Shown: positions 15,796 through 24,292 of the stretch, piece by piece
Layout: every line of letters starts with the position of its first letter
Position numbering within the stretch: position 1 is the stretch's first letter
Assembly (NCBI GenBank): GCA_002336935.1
Contig: DDEW01000002.1
Span: forward strand, 1 to 64,000
Source: Candidatus Saccharibacteria bacterium UBA1944
GTDB taxonomy: Bacteria; Patescibacteriota; Saccharimonadia; Saccharimonadales; Saccharimonadaceae
DNA length: 64,000 nt
Direction: 5' to 3'
The notes under the pieces: model-generated
Seen by the model: only the letters and a program-made list of their open reading frames with translations
The model's database searches: none
What the model was told of the DNA's origin: nothing
Program-made: the position numbers and the translations under genes

Positions 15796-16848
15796 GAAGT
15801 AGGACACTAAGCCTGTATTGTTAAGTACTCTAAGTATACCTCATTTGCTGTTTTGTAGCCCAAGACTTGTCTTGGGCGTTCGTTTAGGTACGTTAGTACC
15901 GTAACGATCGTTTCTTTTGTGACCGTGCTAAGATCTGTCTTCTTCGGGATAAAGTGACGGATCCATTTGTTCGTGTTCTCAACCAGCCCCTTCTCCCAGC
16001 TATGGTAGGGATGGGTGAAATAGAACGGCGCACCCAGTAGTTGTTCGAAATACGTCCAGTACGTAAAGGCAATGTCGTTGTCAGTGAGGATAGTTTTGAC
16101 GGCAACGCCGTCAAACATCTTCCGTAGAGCTCGCGAGAGCTCTTGTTTGGTTCGGTTGGGGAGTAGTTCTATGAGGGCTCGTTTGCTGAGTGTATCGACG
16201 GCCACGAGCAGCACAGTCTTGCTCCCATTCGTCCCGTCACGGTTCTTTGTCGGGCTGACGATGAAGTCGAGCTCCCAGTGGCCAATCTCATCACATAGGA
16301 TACGCTCTTCAATCCACTTCCGTTCACCGATGAGCCCACGGCGATACATCGCTTTGCGTCGCTTTGGTTTGCCTCGAAAGTACAGCTTGTGCTGTAGTGC
16401 ATAGATCGTGACGTAGCGATAGATAGTCCGTTTTGAAACAGGACAGTCACGGCTACCCGCAATCTCGCCCGGAGACCAACTCTTGTCGAGGCTGTCGTCG
16501 ACATATTGGCGCAACGCTTTGTCGCGAGCAACTTTGTTACTAGACGTTCTCGCATAGTAGCGCTTCTGGTAAGCCTTGATGCTCGCTTTGCGAGCGACGT
16601 ATTCGCCAGAAACCGCCAGGTGCTTCAGTTCATAGCTGATGGTATTGGGGCTGCGCCCCAACTCACCAGCTATGTAACGAATGCTTTTACCGTTCTTATG
16701 CCAATGCTCTATCTTAACTCGATCTTCATAGCTTAAGTGATCGTACTTCTGACCCATAGCTACTATTGTAGATTTTGATCTGCTTGTTTTTCTAACTTTT
16801 CTATACCGTTTCATACATCCTCGCCTTTCTTGGCGAGTGTCCTACTTC
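15796..16848 (-). mobile_element. IS30-family insertion sequence
   Basis: About 1053 bp bounded by perfect 13-bp inverted repeats GAAGTAGGACACT (15796-15808) and AGTGTCCTACTTC (16836-16848). One transposase gene fills it. The 3-bp flanks differ (CCC left, AAA right), so no target duplication is visible; either the true ends are offset by a few bases or a later change removed it. It sits between the LPSTG gene and tatA. Confidence 0.85.
15807..16814 (-). CDS. IS30-family transposase
   Basis: 335 residues. N-terminal helix-turn-helix ([37 protein letters not shown]) typical of IS30, then the DDE domain: GHWELDFIV (first Asp), TDNDIAF (second Asp) and [19 protein letters not shown] (Glu), with the conserved N-WIR-FIPK. 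It looks intact and complete. The TAG stop lies within the left inverted repeat. A start at the later ATG (16754, MGQKYDHL) is also possible. Confidence 0.93.
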   Translation of the reverse strand: MKRYRKVRKTSRSKSTIVAMGQKYDHLSYEDRVKIEHWHKNGKSIRYIAGELGRSPNTISYELKHLAVSGEYVARKASIKAYQKRYYARTSSNKVARDKALRQYVDDSLDKSWSPGEIAGSRDCPVSKRTIYRYVTIYALQHKLYFRGKPKRRKAMYRRGLIGERKWIEERILCDEIGHWELDFIVSPTKNRDGTNGSKTVLLVAVDTLSKRALIELLPNRTKQELSRALRKMFDGVAVKTILTDNDIAFTYWTYFEQLLGAPFYFTHPYHSWEKGLVENTNKWIRHFIPKKTDLSTVTKETIVTVLTYLNERPRQVLGYKTANEVYLEYLTIQA

Positions 16849-16888
16849 AAAGGGACCTGGAGGTAAAAATCAAGGGAGAGCTACCGCT

Positions 16889-17068
16889 ATGCCGAACATC
16901 GGAGTACCAGAACTAATCGTTATTCTTGTCATTCTCCTCCTTCTTTTTGGAGCCAGGAAATTACCAGAACTTGCACGCAGCATTGGTTCTTCAGCCAAAG
17001 AGCTGAAAGGTGCAATGAAAGACGACGAGCCCGCAAGTGGCAAAAAGAGCGACAAAGACAAAGACTAG
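16889..17068 (+). CDS. tatA: Sec-independent translocase protein TatA
   Basis: 59 residues beginning [20 protein letters not shown], then [23 protein letters not shown] and a charged tail ending GKKSDKDKD. This is the usual TatA layout: short N-terminus, one helix, the FGxxKLPEL hinge and an amphipathic helix. AAGGGAGAG precedes the ATG. The 3' end overlaps tatC by 32 nt in another frame. TatA forms the pore that moves folded proteins through the membrane. No tatB is seen, so it may do both jobs as in minimal Gram-positive systems. Confidence 0.93.
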   Translation: MPNIGVPELIVILVILLLLFGARKLPELARSIGSSAKELKGAMKDDEPASGKKSDKDKD

Positions 17069-18077
17069 TTTTAAGCATCGTGACGAGTCGGTTCTGCCAA
17101 CTTTCTTGGACCACGTCCACGAGTTGCAGGGCCGACTCTTTGCCATTTTGCTTGCCTTTCTTGTAGTAGGTGGTGCAGCCTATCCATTTTTTGATAAGAT
17201 AGTAACCCTGATTGTCGCGCCGCTTGGTAACAGCCAGCAACTTGTGTACCTGACACCCGGTGGCGCCTTTAGCTTCATTATTAAGGTTTGTCTTTATGTA
17301 GGGGTCATCGGTGCATTACCGGTTATTATTTATCATTTATATCGGTTTTTAATGCCCGCAGTGAAAAAAGTACACTTGAGGACCGTATTGGCTTATATGC
17401 TTGCATCATTTGTATTTGCCATTGCGGGCGTCGCATTTGCCTATGTTGTGAGCCTGCCAGCAGCGCTGCACTTTTTGACGAGCTTTGAGTTGTATCACAT
17501 CAGCCCCATGCTTACTATTGACTCCTATTTTTCTTTCGTTATGACGTATTTGCTAGCGGGGGCACTTCTGTTTCAGCTTCCCATTGTCATGCTTATTATT
17601 AACTCTGCAACACCGTTGACGCCGAGTAAACTCATGGGTGCTCAAAAAGGAATCATTGTTGGATCATTCGTAGCTGCAGCTATTATTTCTCCTACACCAG
17701 ACGCGCTCAACCAGACACTTCTTGCTTCGCCGATTATCATTATGTATCAGCTGGGTATTGTGATTGTGTGGCTACGAAACCGTCGCTTGCAGCCAGAGAG
17801 GCAACGCGAGGCTGTCCCGCGGCACCAAGAATCAACTCACGACATGGTTTCTAGCCAGGTGGCGTTACTACCGGAGCGATCTGCAGCGGTACTGCTGGAT
17901 CATAGGGTGCGTACGCTTGATGGGTTTACAGTACGGCAGCGCCAACATGGTGAGCCAGGGCATCCTAGAATGTCGCTTAGCGTACCTACTCGGCAAACAG
18001 CCCAGCCTTCCCTCGCTTCTGTGTCACATCGTCCGCGGCAGACCATCGATGGTTTTTTTGCCCCCGCTCGCTCGTAA
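17037..18077 (+). CDS. tatC: TatC translocase with long C-terminal extension
   Basis: 346 residues, where TatC is usually ~250. Residues 1-250 hold six helices and the TatC features [15 protein letters not shown] near the N-terminus, [12 protein letters not shown] and [28 protein letters not shown] start inside the end of tatA; no later Met or Val start precedes the conserved part. Residues ~255-346 form a hydrophilic extension of unknown role with two related short motifs, RVRTLDGF and RPRQTIDGF. TatC recognises twin-arginine signal peptides. The next gene codes a protein with a near-Tat leader. Confidence 0.9.
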   Translation: MAKRATKTKTSFKHRDESVLPTFLDHVHELQGRLFAILLAFLVVGGAAYPFFDKIVTLIVAPLGNSQQLVYLTPGGAFSFIIKVCLYVGVIGALPVIIYHLYRFLMPAVKKVHLRTVLAYMLASFVFAIAGVAFAYVVSLPAALHFLTSFELYHISPMLTIDSYFSFVMTYLLAGALLFQLPIVMLIINSATPLTPSKLMGAQKGIIVGSFVAAAIISPTPDALNQTLLASPIIIMYQLGIVIVWLRNRRLQPERQREAVPRHQESTHDMVSSQVALLPERSAAVLLDHRVRTLDGFTVRQRQHGEPGHPRMSLSVPTRQTAQPSLASVSHRPRQTIDGFFAPARS

Positions 18078-18143
18078 ATGCTTGTGCTTTTATATAGCTG
18101 AGTGTATAATTGCTGGCATAAACCATATAAAAATCAAAAAAAT

Positions 18144-18365
18144 ATGAAAACACCACAGCATCTAACAGAGTTAATGAACAAGCGTATGGATCGCCAGGAG
18201 TTTTTGAAGCACCTTGCGGTTGGTACACTATTGGTATTCGGTGGCGGTGCTATTGCTAACGCACTTGGACTATCGCAGCGGTTAGGCATCGATGCGCCGG
18301 GTAATGGCGGCTCTGCACAATATGGTTATGGCGCCAGTGTCTACGGTGGCATAAAACGTTCATAG
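18144..18365 (+). CDS. 73-residue protein with near-Tat leader
   Basis: Start set at ATG 18144; TATAAT lies at 18105-18110 and the frame also opens at 18102. The N-terminal half reads MNKRMDRQEFLKHLAVGTLL, then VFGGGAIANALGL. It resembles a Tat signal (S-R-R-x-F-L-K) with DRQEFLK, so the second Arg is Gln. The rest is a Gly/Tyr-rich tail (GNGGSAQYGYGASVYGG). It may be a Tat-exported or membrane-anchored peptide, or a leader for the surface proteins that follow. No family is recognised. Confidence 0.6.
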   Translation: MKTPQHLTELMNKRMDRQEFLKHLAVGTLLVFGGGAIANALGLSQRLGIDAPGNGGSAQYGYGASVYGGIKRS

Positions 18366-18447
18366 AATCCTACCATCGTAACAATAGACACTACTACCCA
18401 AATAGGTTATGCTATAGGTATATAGTTTAGTGGTATAGGGGATAATT

Positions 18448-19562
18448 ATGGCACGATTACCGCAACCGGGTGGTGACGCAGGAAACTGGGGCGAGATACT
18501 AAATGAGTATTTGTCGCAAGTTCACAATACAGATGGTACCCTTAGCCGTCTATTATTCAGTCATCAAACCTAGCCACCGATGCAGTAAGCACCAATGCTC
18601 TTGCAAATAACTCTGTGACAACGAGCGTACTTGCAGTAAGTGGGGGTACGGACGGCCAAGTTCTCACAAAAGACAGCCTGCAACCTGGGGGGCTGGCGTG
18701 GCAGTCGGTAAGCGTTACTGGGGGCGTATCGAGCGTTAATACCCGCACCGGTGTGGTGACGCTAACGGCATCAGATGTTGGCTTAGCAAATGTTAATAAC
18801 ACCGCAGACACCGATAAACCGGTGTCCTCCGCCGTTCAAACTGAGCTCAACAAAAAAATTGATACGACGGATAAGGGTGTCGCAAATGGTGTTGCTACCC
18901 TTGACTCGTCGGGCAAGGTGACCTCATCGCAGATGCCCGTGACGAGTCAGGTGAATAGCGATTGGGATGCAACAAGTGGTGTGGCGCAGATACTGAATAA
19001 GCCCACGATTCCTGCACAGCTCAATGCAGCTGCAGGCGCCAACATGACAATCACTGGCACATATCCAAACCTTACGTTTGTCGCTGCTTCAAGCGCGACA
19101 GATCTTTCTTTCACGTCGACTGCTACGAACGCGACGATTGCTAGTAGTACTGGCGTTGATGCAACGATGACGGGTGCTTCTGCAACCAACGCGGGTGTAA
19201 TGGTTGCGGCTGACAAAACAAAGCTAGATGGTGTTGCAGCCGGAGCTACTGCCAATGCGACCGACGCGCAGCTTCGTGATCGCGCTACGCATACTGGTAC
19301 GCAGGCTATCGCAACGGTTACTGGATTGCAAACCGCCCTTGACCTTAAGCTTGACTCCGCAAATGTAGACATTGACACTGGATTAGTTGCAAATAGTGAT
19401 ACCAAAGTTGCATCACAGAAGGCAACAAAAACATATGTAGATACGCATCTTGCTACAAAAGCCGATGCCACAATGGTAGGTGCTAAAGTTTTATTAATTG
19501 ATAACGCCGCAGCACTTCCCGCGGGCACTCCGGCAGGCGTAGTCGTTGTTGTAAAGGTCTAG
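18448..19562 (+). pseudogene. Phage-tail-fibre-like surface protein, split by a 1-nt deletion
   Basis: The gene starts at ATG 18448 (AGGGG 7 nt before) with MARLPQPGGDAGNWGEILNE, a leader seen in tail-like Saccharibacteria proteins, and after DGTL runs to a TAG at 18571-18573. From ~18546 another frame continues the sequence: PSIIQSSNLATDAVSTNALAN, then from GTG 18615 on to 19562. Restoring one A after CTTA near 18544 gives CTT AAG CCG and one frame of 371 codons. The body has tail-fibre motifs such as ADKTKLDGVAAGATANATDAQL and HTGTQAIATVTGLQTALDLKL, and ends with a short hydrophobic GVVVVVKV. A sequencing error is possible, as is a real loss or slippage. Confidence 0.75.
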
Positions 19563-19566
19563 CCCT

Positions 19567-21909
19567 ATGGCCCAATTGCTATTTGGACCGGGAAACAGCG
19601 TTACGTTCGGGTCACTCAATGGGAGCGGCCTCGGCTCTTCAAAGAGTTTTGCCAAGACTTCTCTATCGAATATGGCAGTAGGCGACTTGCTCGTGATGTG
19701 GTTCGGCTCGCAAGATAACTCCACTACCAGTGTTATCACACCTCCGGCTGGCTGGACAAGATACGGCGCTCCTGAGGGTTCACCAAGCTATTCCACATCT
19801 CGTCGCTCGGGAATCTTCTATTACCCGCTTCGCACACAAGCTGACGTGGATAACTTTCCAGCCACATCAACCTGGACATTTGACGCCACGGCCGCAAATG
19901 CCCGCGGGGGATTTGTCGTTGCTCGAGCTGTAGGCATCGATCTCAATAATATTGAGGATAGTGCGGCAACGGCATTTAGTGGTGGTTCGAATGCAACCAG
20001 CTTGAGCGTTACGGGCATTACGACCCAGAATACCTACACGCTTCTGGTTGGTGGCGTTTATCAACACAACTCGGTGGGTATCACCGTACCAACCGCAACA
20101 AGTTTTATGACCGGCTTTGACCAATATAACTCGACGGCAGTGGGGAGTACTGCCTATGCAAACACTGCCGCAATTATGGGGTATAAAGACCTCAGTGCGA
20201 GCGGTGCGACAGGCAACCAAACGGCAACGTTCAACTCATTATGTACCGCGCTAGGTGGGGAGTTGGTAGCCTTTAAGGCACTCCCGCCCTCATCATATGT
20301 TCGTCCTACAGTCATTGCAGGCAGCGTGCTCACGGCAACGGCATCAAGCGGCACGACATTTACTATAAATAAACCAACCGGTGCTGAAGATGGTGATCTA
20401 TTAGTTGTGGCTATTTCTGCACAGTCTGCGACTTCTACGACGGACTTTACGTCAAGCGGATGGATGCGGGTTAGTGCCGATTACGTACCAACTAGCGCTA
20501 CGTATCGCATTACTGGTTTTTATGCTCTGCCTGTTCCGATTGCAGCTAACCTTACGTCAACGTCATTCACTTTTACTTCAACAGACCCAGCGGGTGGGCG
20601 TATTGCGGCATCCATCTTTATTGTTCGACACGCCGATCTTACTCACATTACCGCTGGCAAGCCATCTATGGCGGGCACTGCTAGCTCGGCGACCATTACT
20701 CAAACCATGGGGACTCCAATGGCAAATATGTCGCTGCTCCTTAGTGTTTATAATGGCCAGTTCACAGTCGGTAACAGCTATGCTGTGTCTACGTCGCCTT
20801 CGGGCATGGCACTGGTTTCATCTACACATGTCGCAAGTGCAAATAGTACAGAAACGCCCAATGTGGTTTACTGCCAAGATGTTGAAGCAGTGAGCCAAGG
20901 AACACGGTCATTAACGTGGGCGAGTGTTCCGGCTCAGACCAGCGTAGCATCGGTGTATATTCGCAACCTGAGCCAACCGGACGCGGTCACTGAGCCAACG
21001 GGTGCAATAATCAAGTACACCTCGGCACCTGATACACTATCTGACGCAGTGGTCCGCTACACTTCCGCCGTCGATACACTGGCAATACCAAAAGAAGTCC
21101 GACCCTTTCCAACAGGGTACGCTTCGGTAACTGACATGCTTTCAAAAACCATGTTTTACTGTGCGCACCGTGGTGGTTCGCGAGAATGGCCAGAAATGAG
21201 CCTATATGCGTATACGCAAGCCGGCTTTTGGGGGGTTGGCGCGCTTGAGGTTTCTTTGGCGCGTACATCTGACGGCGTATGGTTTGGGCTGCACGACGCA
21301 GACATTAATCGCACCTCCGGGACAACCGGTTTGCCCAATGCATCGGCAATGACATGGGCGCAGGTTCAGTCATATCAAATACTTGGCTCAACTGCTTTTA
21401 ACAACCCAGCTCAGGCAAATCAGCCTTACATGCGCTGGGAAGAGATTGTTGCAACGTATTATTCCACCCACGTGCTGTTTGTGGACATTAAATACGCAGG
21501 TAGCTATATCGCTGAGTTTATGACCATGATTAATGCCCTTCCCGGTAACCCCAAAGAGCGGATTGTTGGTAAATCCTACGGAGTTGGATCATCCTTCTCG
21601 GACACCATGCGTGCTGCAGGGTATAAAACTTGGGGCTATTACTATGAAACAGACTTCACGCCAACTAACAATATGGCAACCTACCAATCTCACTATGACA
21701 TTTTAGGAATGGACTACAACGCATCTCAGGCGACCTGGGATGCTGTACTAGCATTTGGTAAGCCGGTGATGGCTCACATTCTTCCGACAAGCGCCTCGTA
21801 CACAACGGTGCAAACAAAGGTCAACGCAACCTCTCCCGGGGCAAATGCTGCCAACTGGAAAGGTTGCATGGTGTCTGGGGTAATGAGTGTGATACCACGA
21901 ACACCGTAG
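19567..21909 (+). CDS. Tail-like repeat domains fused to glycerophosphodiester phosphodiesterase
   Basis: 780 residues. Two related beta-rich units of ~230 residues (about 1-236 and 246-475) share patterns such as MAVGDLLVMWFGSQ / AEDGDLLVVAISAQ and a TPPAGW / SSGW turn; these occur in phage tail and baseplate proteins. A Thr/Asp-rich linker with two TSAxDTLSDA-like repeats follows. The C-terminal domain (~530-780) is a GDPD: CAHRGG (His534), WPEMS (Glu543), GALEVSLARTSDGVWFGLHD (Glu561, His576), INRTSGTTG. The usual metal ligand Asp of the E-x-D motif is Ser563. No signal peptide is seen. It starts 5 nt after the tail-fibre-like gene. Target could be glycerol-phosphate polymers such as teichoic acids of a host cell; that is inference. 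Confidence 0.8.
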   Translation: MAQLLFGPGNSVTFGSLNGSGLGSSKSFAKTSLSNMAVGDLLVMWFGSQDNSTTSVITPPAGWTRYGAPEGSPSYSTSRRSGIFYYPLRTQADVDNFPATSTWTFDATAANARGGFVVARAVGIDLNNIEDSAATAFSGGSNATSLSVTGITTQNTYTLLVGGVYQHNSVGITVPTATSFMTGFDQYNSTAVGSTAYANTAAIMGYKDLSASGATGNQTATFNSLCTALGGELVAFKALPPSSYVRPTVIAGSVLTATASSGTTFTINKPTGAEDGDLLVVAISAQSATSTTDFTSSGWMRVSADYVPTSATYRITGFYALPVPIAANLTSTSFTFTSTDPAGGRIAASIFIVRHADLTHITAGKPSMAGTASSATITQTMGTPMANMSLLLSVYNGQFTVGNSYAVSTSPSGMALVSSTHVASANSTETPNVVYCQDVEAVSQGTRSLTWASVPAQTSVASVYIRNLSQPDAVTEPTGAIIKYTSAPDTLSDAVVRYTSAVDTLAIPKEVRPFPTGYASVTDMLSKTMFYCAHRGGSREWPEMSLYAYTQAGFWGVGALEVSLARTSDGVWFGLHDADINRTSGTTGLPNASAMTWAQVQSYQILGSTAFNNPAQANQPYMRWEEIVATYYSTHVLFVDIKYAGSYIAEFMTMINALPGNPKERIVGKSYGVGSSFSDTMRAAGYKTWGYYYETDFTPTNNMATYQSHYDILGMDYNASQATWDAVLAFGKPVMAHILPTSASYTTVQTKVNATSPGANAANWKGCMVSGVMSVIPRTP

Positions 21910-21950
21910 TTGGCACTCATATTGCATGAGTGCCAACCTTGGCGTATAAT
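21910..21950 (+). promoter_or_regulatory. CIRCE operator and hrcA promoter
   Basis: TTGGCACTC (21910-21918), 9-nt spacer, GAGTGCCAA (21928-21936) is a CIRCE element. Its spacer contains TTGCAT (21922-21927), placed exactly 17 bp before TATAAT (21945-21950), so HrcA binding would cover the -35 box. Confidence 0.9.
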
Positions 21951-21956
21951 GAAGCT

Positions 21957-22673
21957 ATGAATATTACGGATAGGCAACGGGCAATCCTCGGCGCCATAGT
22001 GGAACAGCATGCAGAGATAGCCGCACCAGTAGGAAGTGTCACGCTTGCAAAGCTTTTTGGTGTTAGTAGCGCCACCATTCGTAGTGAGATGGCGAAACTT
22101 GAGGAGATGGGACTGATTGCTGCGCCGCATACCAGTGCGGGACGGATACCAACCGACAAAGGGTACCGTTCTTATGTAAATGGTATTACTGATGCGCAAA
22201 TGTCAGAGTTGCCAAGTGGCGTTGATCGTAGCGCTCGAGCAATTGAAGCACACGTCAATTCCTATAAAGATAAAGGCGATCGAGCAATTCGTAGTGCAGT
22301 TGATAGCCTTGTTGAGCTCACGGGTAACTTAGGGTTTGCAACCATCGGTACGCAGCTGTATATGAACGGTATCGGTAACCTATTTAGCCAGCCTGAGTTT
22401 ATGGAGGGCCATCATGTGCAGGCCATAGCTCGTCTTCTCGATAATATAGAACCATGGCTTCGTGAAGCGGCGCCAAACCAGCCGCTCAACGTCTATATCG
22501 GTAGTGAGAATCCCATAGGTAAAAGTAGCGGCGCAACACTCATTATTAGCAAGTTCCGTTCACCCTTTAGCGATAAAAGCTATATAGGTGTGATTGGTCC
22601 AACAAGGCAGAACTATGCACGAACGATGCAACTGGTGCGCCGCACTGGTGCGATGTTGGAGGATGTGCTATAG
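21957..22673 (+). CDS. hrcA: Heat-inducible transcription repressor HrcA
   Basis: 238 residues from ATG 21957, 6 nt after TATAAT; the frame also opens at 21930 inside the operator. The N-terminal winged helix has ITDRQRAILGAIVEQH, SSATIRSEMAKLEEMGLI and HTSAGRIPTDKGYRSYV, which are diagnostic. The remainder is shorter than in B. subtilis HrcA (343 residues) and keeps IGSENPIGKSSGATLIISKF and IGVIGPTRQNYARTM. HrcA represses chaperone genes through CIRCE, and with its own CIRCE it is autoregulated. An SD-like TTGGAGG in its last codons serves the next frame. Confidence 0.93.
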   Translation: MNITDRQRAILGAIVEQHAEIAAPVGSVTLAKLFGVSSATIRSEMAKLEEMGLIAAPHTSAGRIPTDKGYRSYVNGITDAQMSELPSGVDRSARAIEAHVNSYKDKGDRAIRSAVDSLVELTGNLGFATIGTQLYMNGIGNLFSQPEFMEGHHVQAIARLLDNIEPWLREAAPNQPLNVYIGSENPIGKSSGATLIISKFRSPFSDKSYIGVIGPTRQNYARTMQLVRRTGAMLEDVL

Positions 22674-22948
22674 AAAGTCGCCGTAATCGCGCCTATGTCT
22701 CTTTAGGCCTCGCGACTCTTGCAGGCCTTACCGTCCTGCACTTCGCTGGTAGGGCATCGAGCGGCGATACGACAATTTTCCCTAGCCTACTAACAGCTAC
22801 GGGCGTATTTGGAGTAGCGGCGCCCTATGCAGTGTATGCTATGCACCGCTATTGCCACGGTACGCACGAAACACCTGATGAGTTATTGAGGCGGGAACAA
22901 ATGATGCAAAAGATGAAGGAGGTACATGATGACGAAAAAAAAGCTTGA
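22670..22948 (+). CDS. Small two-helix membrane protein between hrcA and grpE, non-AUG start
   Basis: A reading frame of ~92 codons fills the hrcA-grpE gap and looks clearly coding: ESRRNRAYVSLGLATLAGLT, a first helix, a second helix (SLLTATGVFGVAAPYAVYAM), then HRYCHGTHETPDELLRREQMMQKMKE. It ends with TGA 22946-22948, inside grpE. No ATG, GTG or TTG stands in frame before the first helix. The only candidate near an SD (TTGGAGG, 22655-22661) is ATA at 22670, overlapping the hrcA stop TAG. Start by ATA, by re-initiation, or by frameshift from hrcA are all possible. Family unknown. Confidence 0.55.
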   Translation: MESRRNRAYVSLGLATLAGLTVLHFAGRASSGDTTIFPSLLTATGVFGVAAPYAVYAMHRYCHGTHETPDELLRREQMMQKMKEVHDDEKKA

Positions 22949-23390
22949 TGAACGTGAACAGCACATTGTTGACTTAACTGCTGATTTGCAGCGGACACGC
23001 GCAGACTTTGAAAACTTTCGTAAGCGTGTTGATGGTGAAAAACAACAGGCAATGGAGCGTGGCGAAGCCAAGACTGCTCTCAAATTGTTGCCAGTTATTG
23101 ACACGATAGAGCGGGCTATACTTCATACTCCTCATGATATTGCCGAGCATTCGTGGGTACAGGGTGTAGCGGGCTTGATTAAGCAGCTCGATAAATCGCT
23201 TGCAGACATGGGAGTCGCTCGTATTGATGCTAAACCGGGCACATTATTTGACCCTGAACTACACCAGGCGGTACACATGGATGAGGCAGCTGAGGGCCCG
23301 GAAGAAGTTATCGCCGAAGAGCTACAGAGCGGCTATACACTTGCGGGTGTACCTATTCGCCACGCGATGGTAAAAGTTACCCGGAGGTAA
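22929..23390 (+). CDS. grpE: Nucleotide exchange factor GrpE
   Basis: 153 residues from the second ATG (22929), chosen because AAGGAGG is 6 nt before it; an ATG directly upstream (22926) is the alternative. A long N-terminal coiled coil (KLDEREQHIVDLTADLQRTRADFENFRKRV) leads to the four-helix region and beta wing with FDPELHQAV and VIAEELQSGYTLAGVPIRHAMVKV, the GrpE signature. GrpE releases ADP from DnaK. It is in the hrcA transcript, so it shares the CIRCE upstream of hrcA. Confidence 0.95.
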   Translation: MTKKKLDEREQHIVDLTADLQRTRADFENFRKRVDGEKQQAMERGEAKTALKLLPVIDTIERAILHTPHDIAEHSWVQGVAGLIKQLDKSLADMGVARIDAKPGTLFDPELHQAVHMDEAAEGPEEVIAEELQSGYTLAGVPIRHAMVKVTRR

Positions 23391-24132
23391 TTACTGGGGG
23401 TAGGCAATGACGCGCCCTTCATTGTGACGCCAGGCGTAGAGCGGTGCGCCATGATGGACCTTTGATCCAATGCGTACGCGCTGCTTGCTGATTCGAGTTT
23501 CAGCCGAAGCATCTACATGATCGTGGCCAGTAATAAATAATCTATGGTCAACGTGAAGTGGAATCTCTCGCATTCTGGCAAGTTCTATTGAAAAAAACTT
23601 GTGACGGTTCGGCAGCGAGCCTGTTTTCGTCGCTCGCGTTGTATTCGTCGAGTTGGGCAGCTTGCGTATTCCAGTCTTGCTTGAGGTGCGGGCCAGCATG
23701 AACAACAATAAACTCATCGTTGCTGTAATACGGAGGCAAATGGTTAAGCCATGCAAGGTGTTCGTTATCTTCAAGTGATTCACGCAGCAGAGTGGCATTG
23801 TCACGCCACTCTCTTGTCGGCTCAATGCCATACGATTGCATAGTTTTATAGTGGTAGCGTGCCCATACCTCATCTCGCCATGCACCAGCAAATGCGTGCC
23901 TACTGAGTGCATTTCGTAGAACCCATTCATGGTTACCGGCGATACAAATTACCTTATCTCCGAGTGAGCGGAGGTAGTTAATTACTCGTTTTGTATCGGG
24001 CCCGTCAACAATATCACCAGCAATTATCACGGCGTCGCTATGCGCTAACTCTGATTCAACAGCTCGCATTGAGACATCGTAGTAACTGTGTATATCGGAA
24101 AGAATAGAGAAACTACCATGTTCTGTTGACAT
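23391..24132 (-). pseudogene. Calcineurin-like metallophosphoesterase, frameshifted at a T7 run
   Basis: The frame from ATG 24132 codes ILSDIHSYYD (Asp, His metals), AGDIVDGPD, CIAGNHEW and VVHAGPH, all motifs of calcineurin-like phosphoesterases, then ends early at 23548. The second frame, ending at 23391, supplies the missing C-terminus IELARMREIPLHVDH and the last motif ITGHDHVDA. The frames join if one T is removed from the T7 run (plus-strand A7 at 23591-23597), giving SQVFSIELAR. Total length 742 nt is one more than a multiple of three. It may be a sequencing error, a real null or a slippage switch. TATAAT (24144-24139) lies 6 nt before ATG 24132. Confidence 0.8.
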
Positions 24133-24170
24133 GTTTTTATTATACTTAAAAAAATGTGACAAAATCTTTG

Positions 24171-24208
24171 TTAGCACTCTTGACATGCGAGTGCCAACTA
24201 TATATTAT
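24171..24208 (+). promoter_or_regulatory. CIRCE 1 and dnaK promoter
   Basis: TTAGCACTC (24171-24179), 9-nt spacer, GAGTGCCAA (24189-24197). The spacer begins with a perfect -35 TTGACA (24180-24185), 17 bp before TATTAT (24203-24208). Confidence 0.9.
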
Positions 24209-24218
24209 GGATACAGAA

Positions 24219-24245
24219 TTAGCACTATCCTGCGAGGAGTGCTAA
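24219..24245 (+). promoter_or_regulatory. CIRCE 2 in the dnaK leader
   Basis: TTAGCACTA (24219-24227), 9-nt spacer, GAGTGCTAA (24237-24245). It lies just after the expected transcription start, 48 bp before the dnaK ATG, so dnaK has two HrcA sites. Confidence 0.9.
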
Positions 24246-24292
24246 TCCCGGATCAAGATAATCAATAGAGAATGAAACAAAGGAGAATAGAT

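Noticed and set aside
15796..16848. Target-site duplication of the IS30 element
   Set aside because: The 3-bp flanks are CCC and AAA; no duplication of 2-4 bp is visible at the ends of the 13-bp repeats.
18448..21909. Prophage
   Set aside because: Only tail-like domains are present; no capsid, portal, terminase, integrase or lysis gene lies nearby, and the genes follow tatAC directly.
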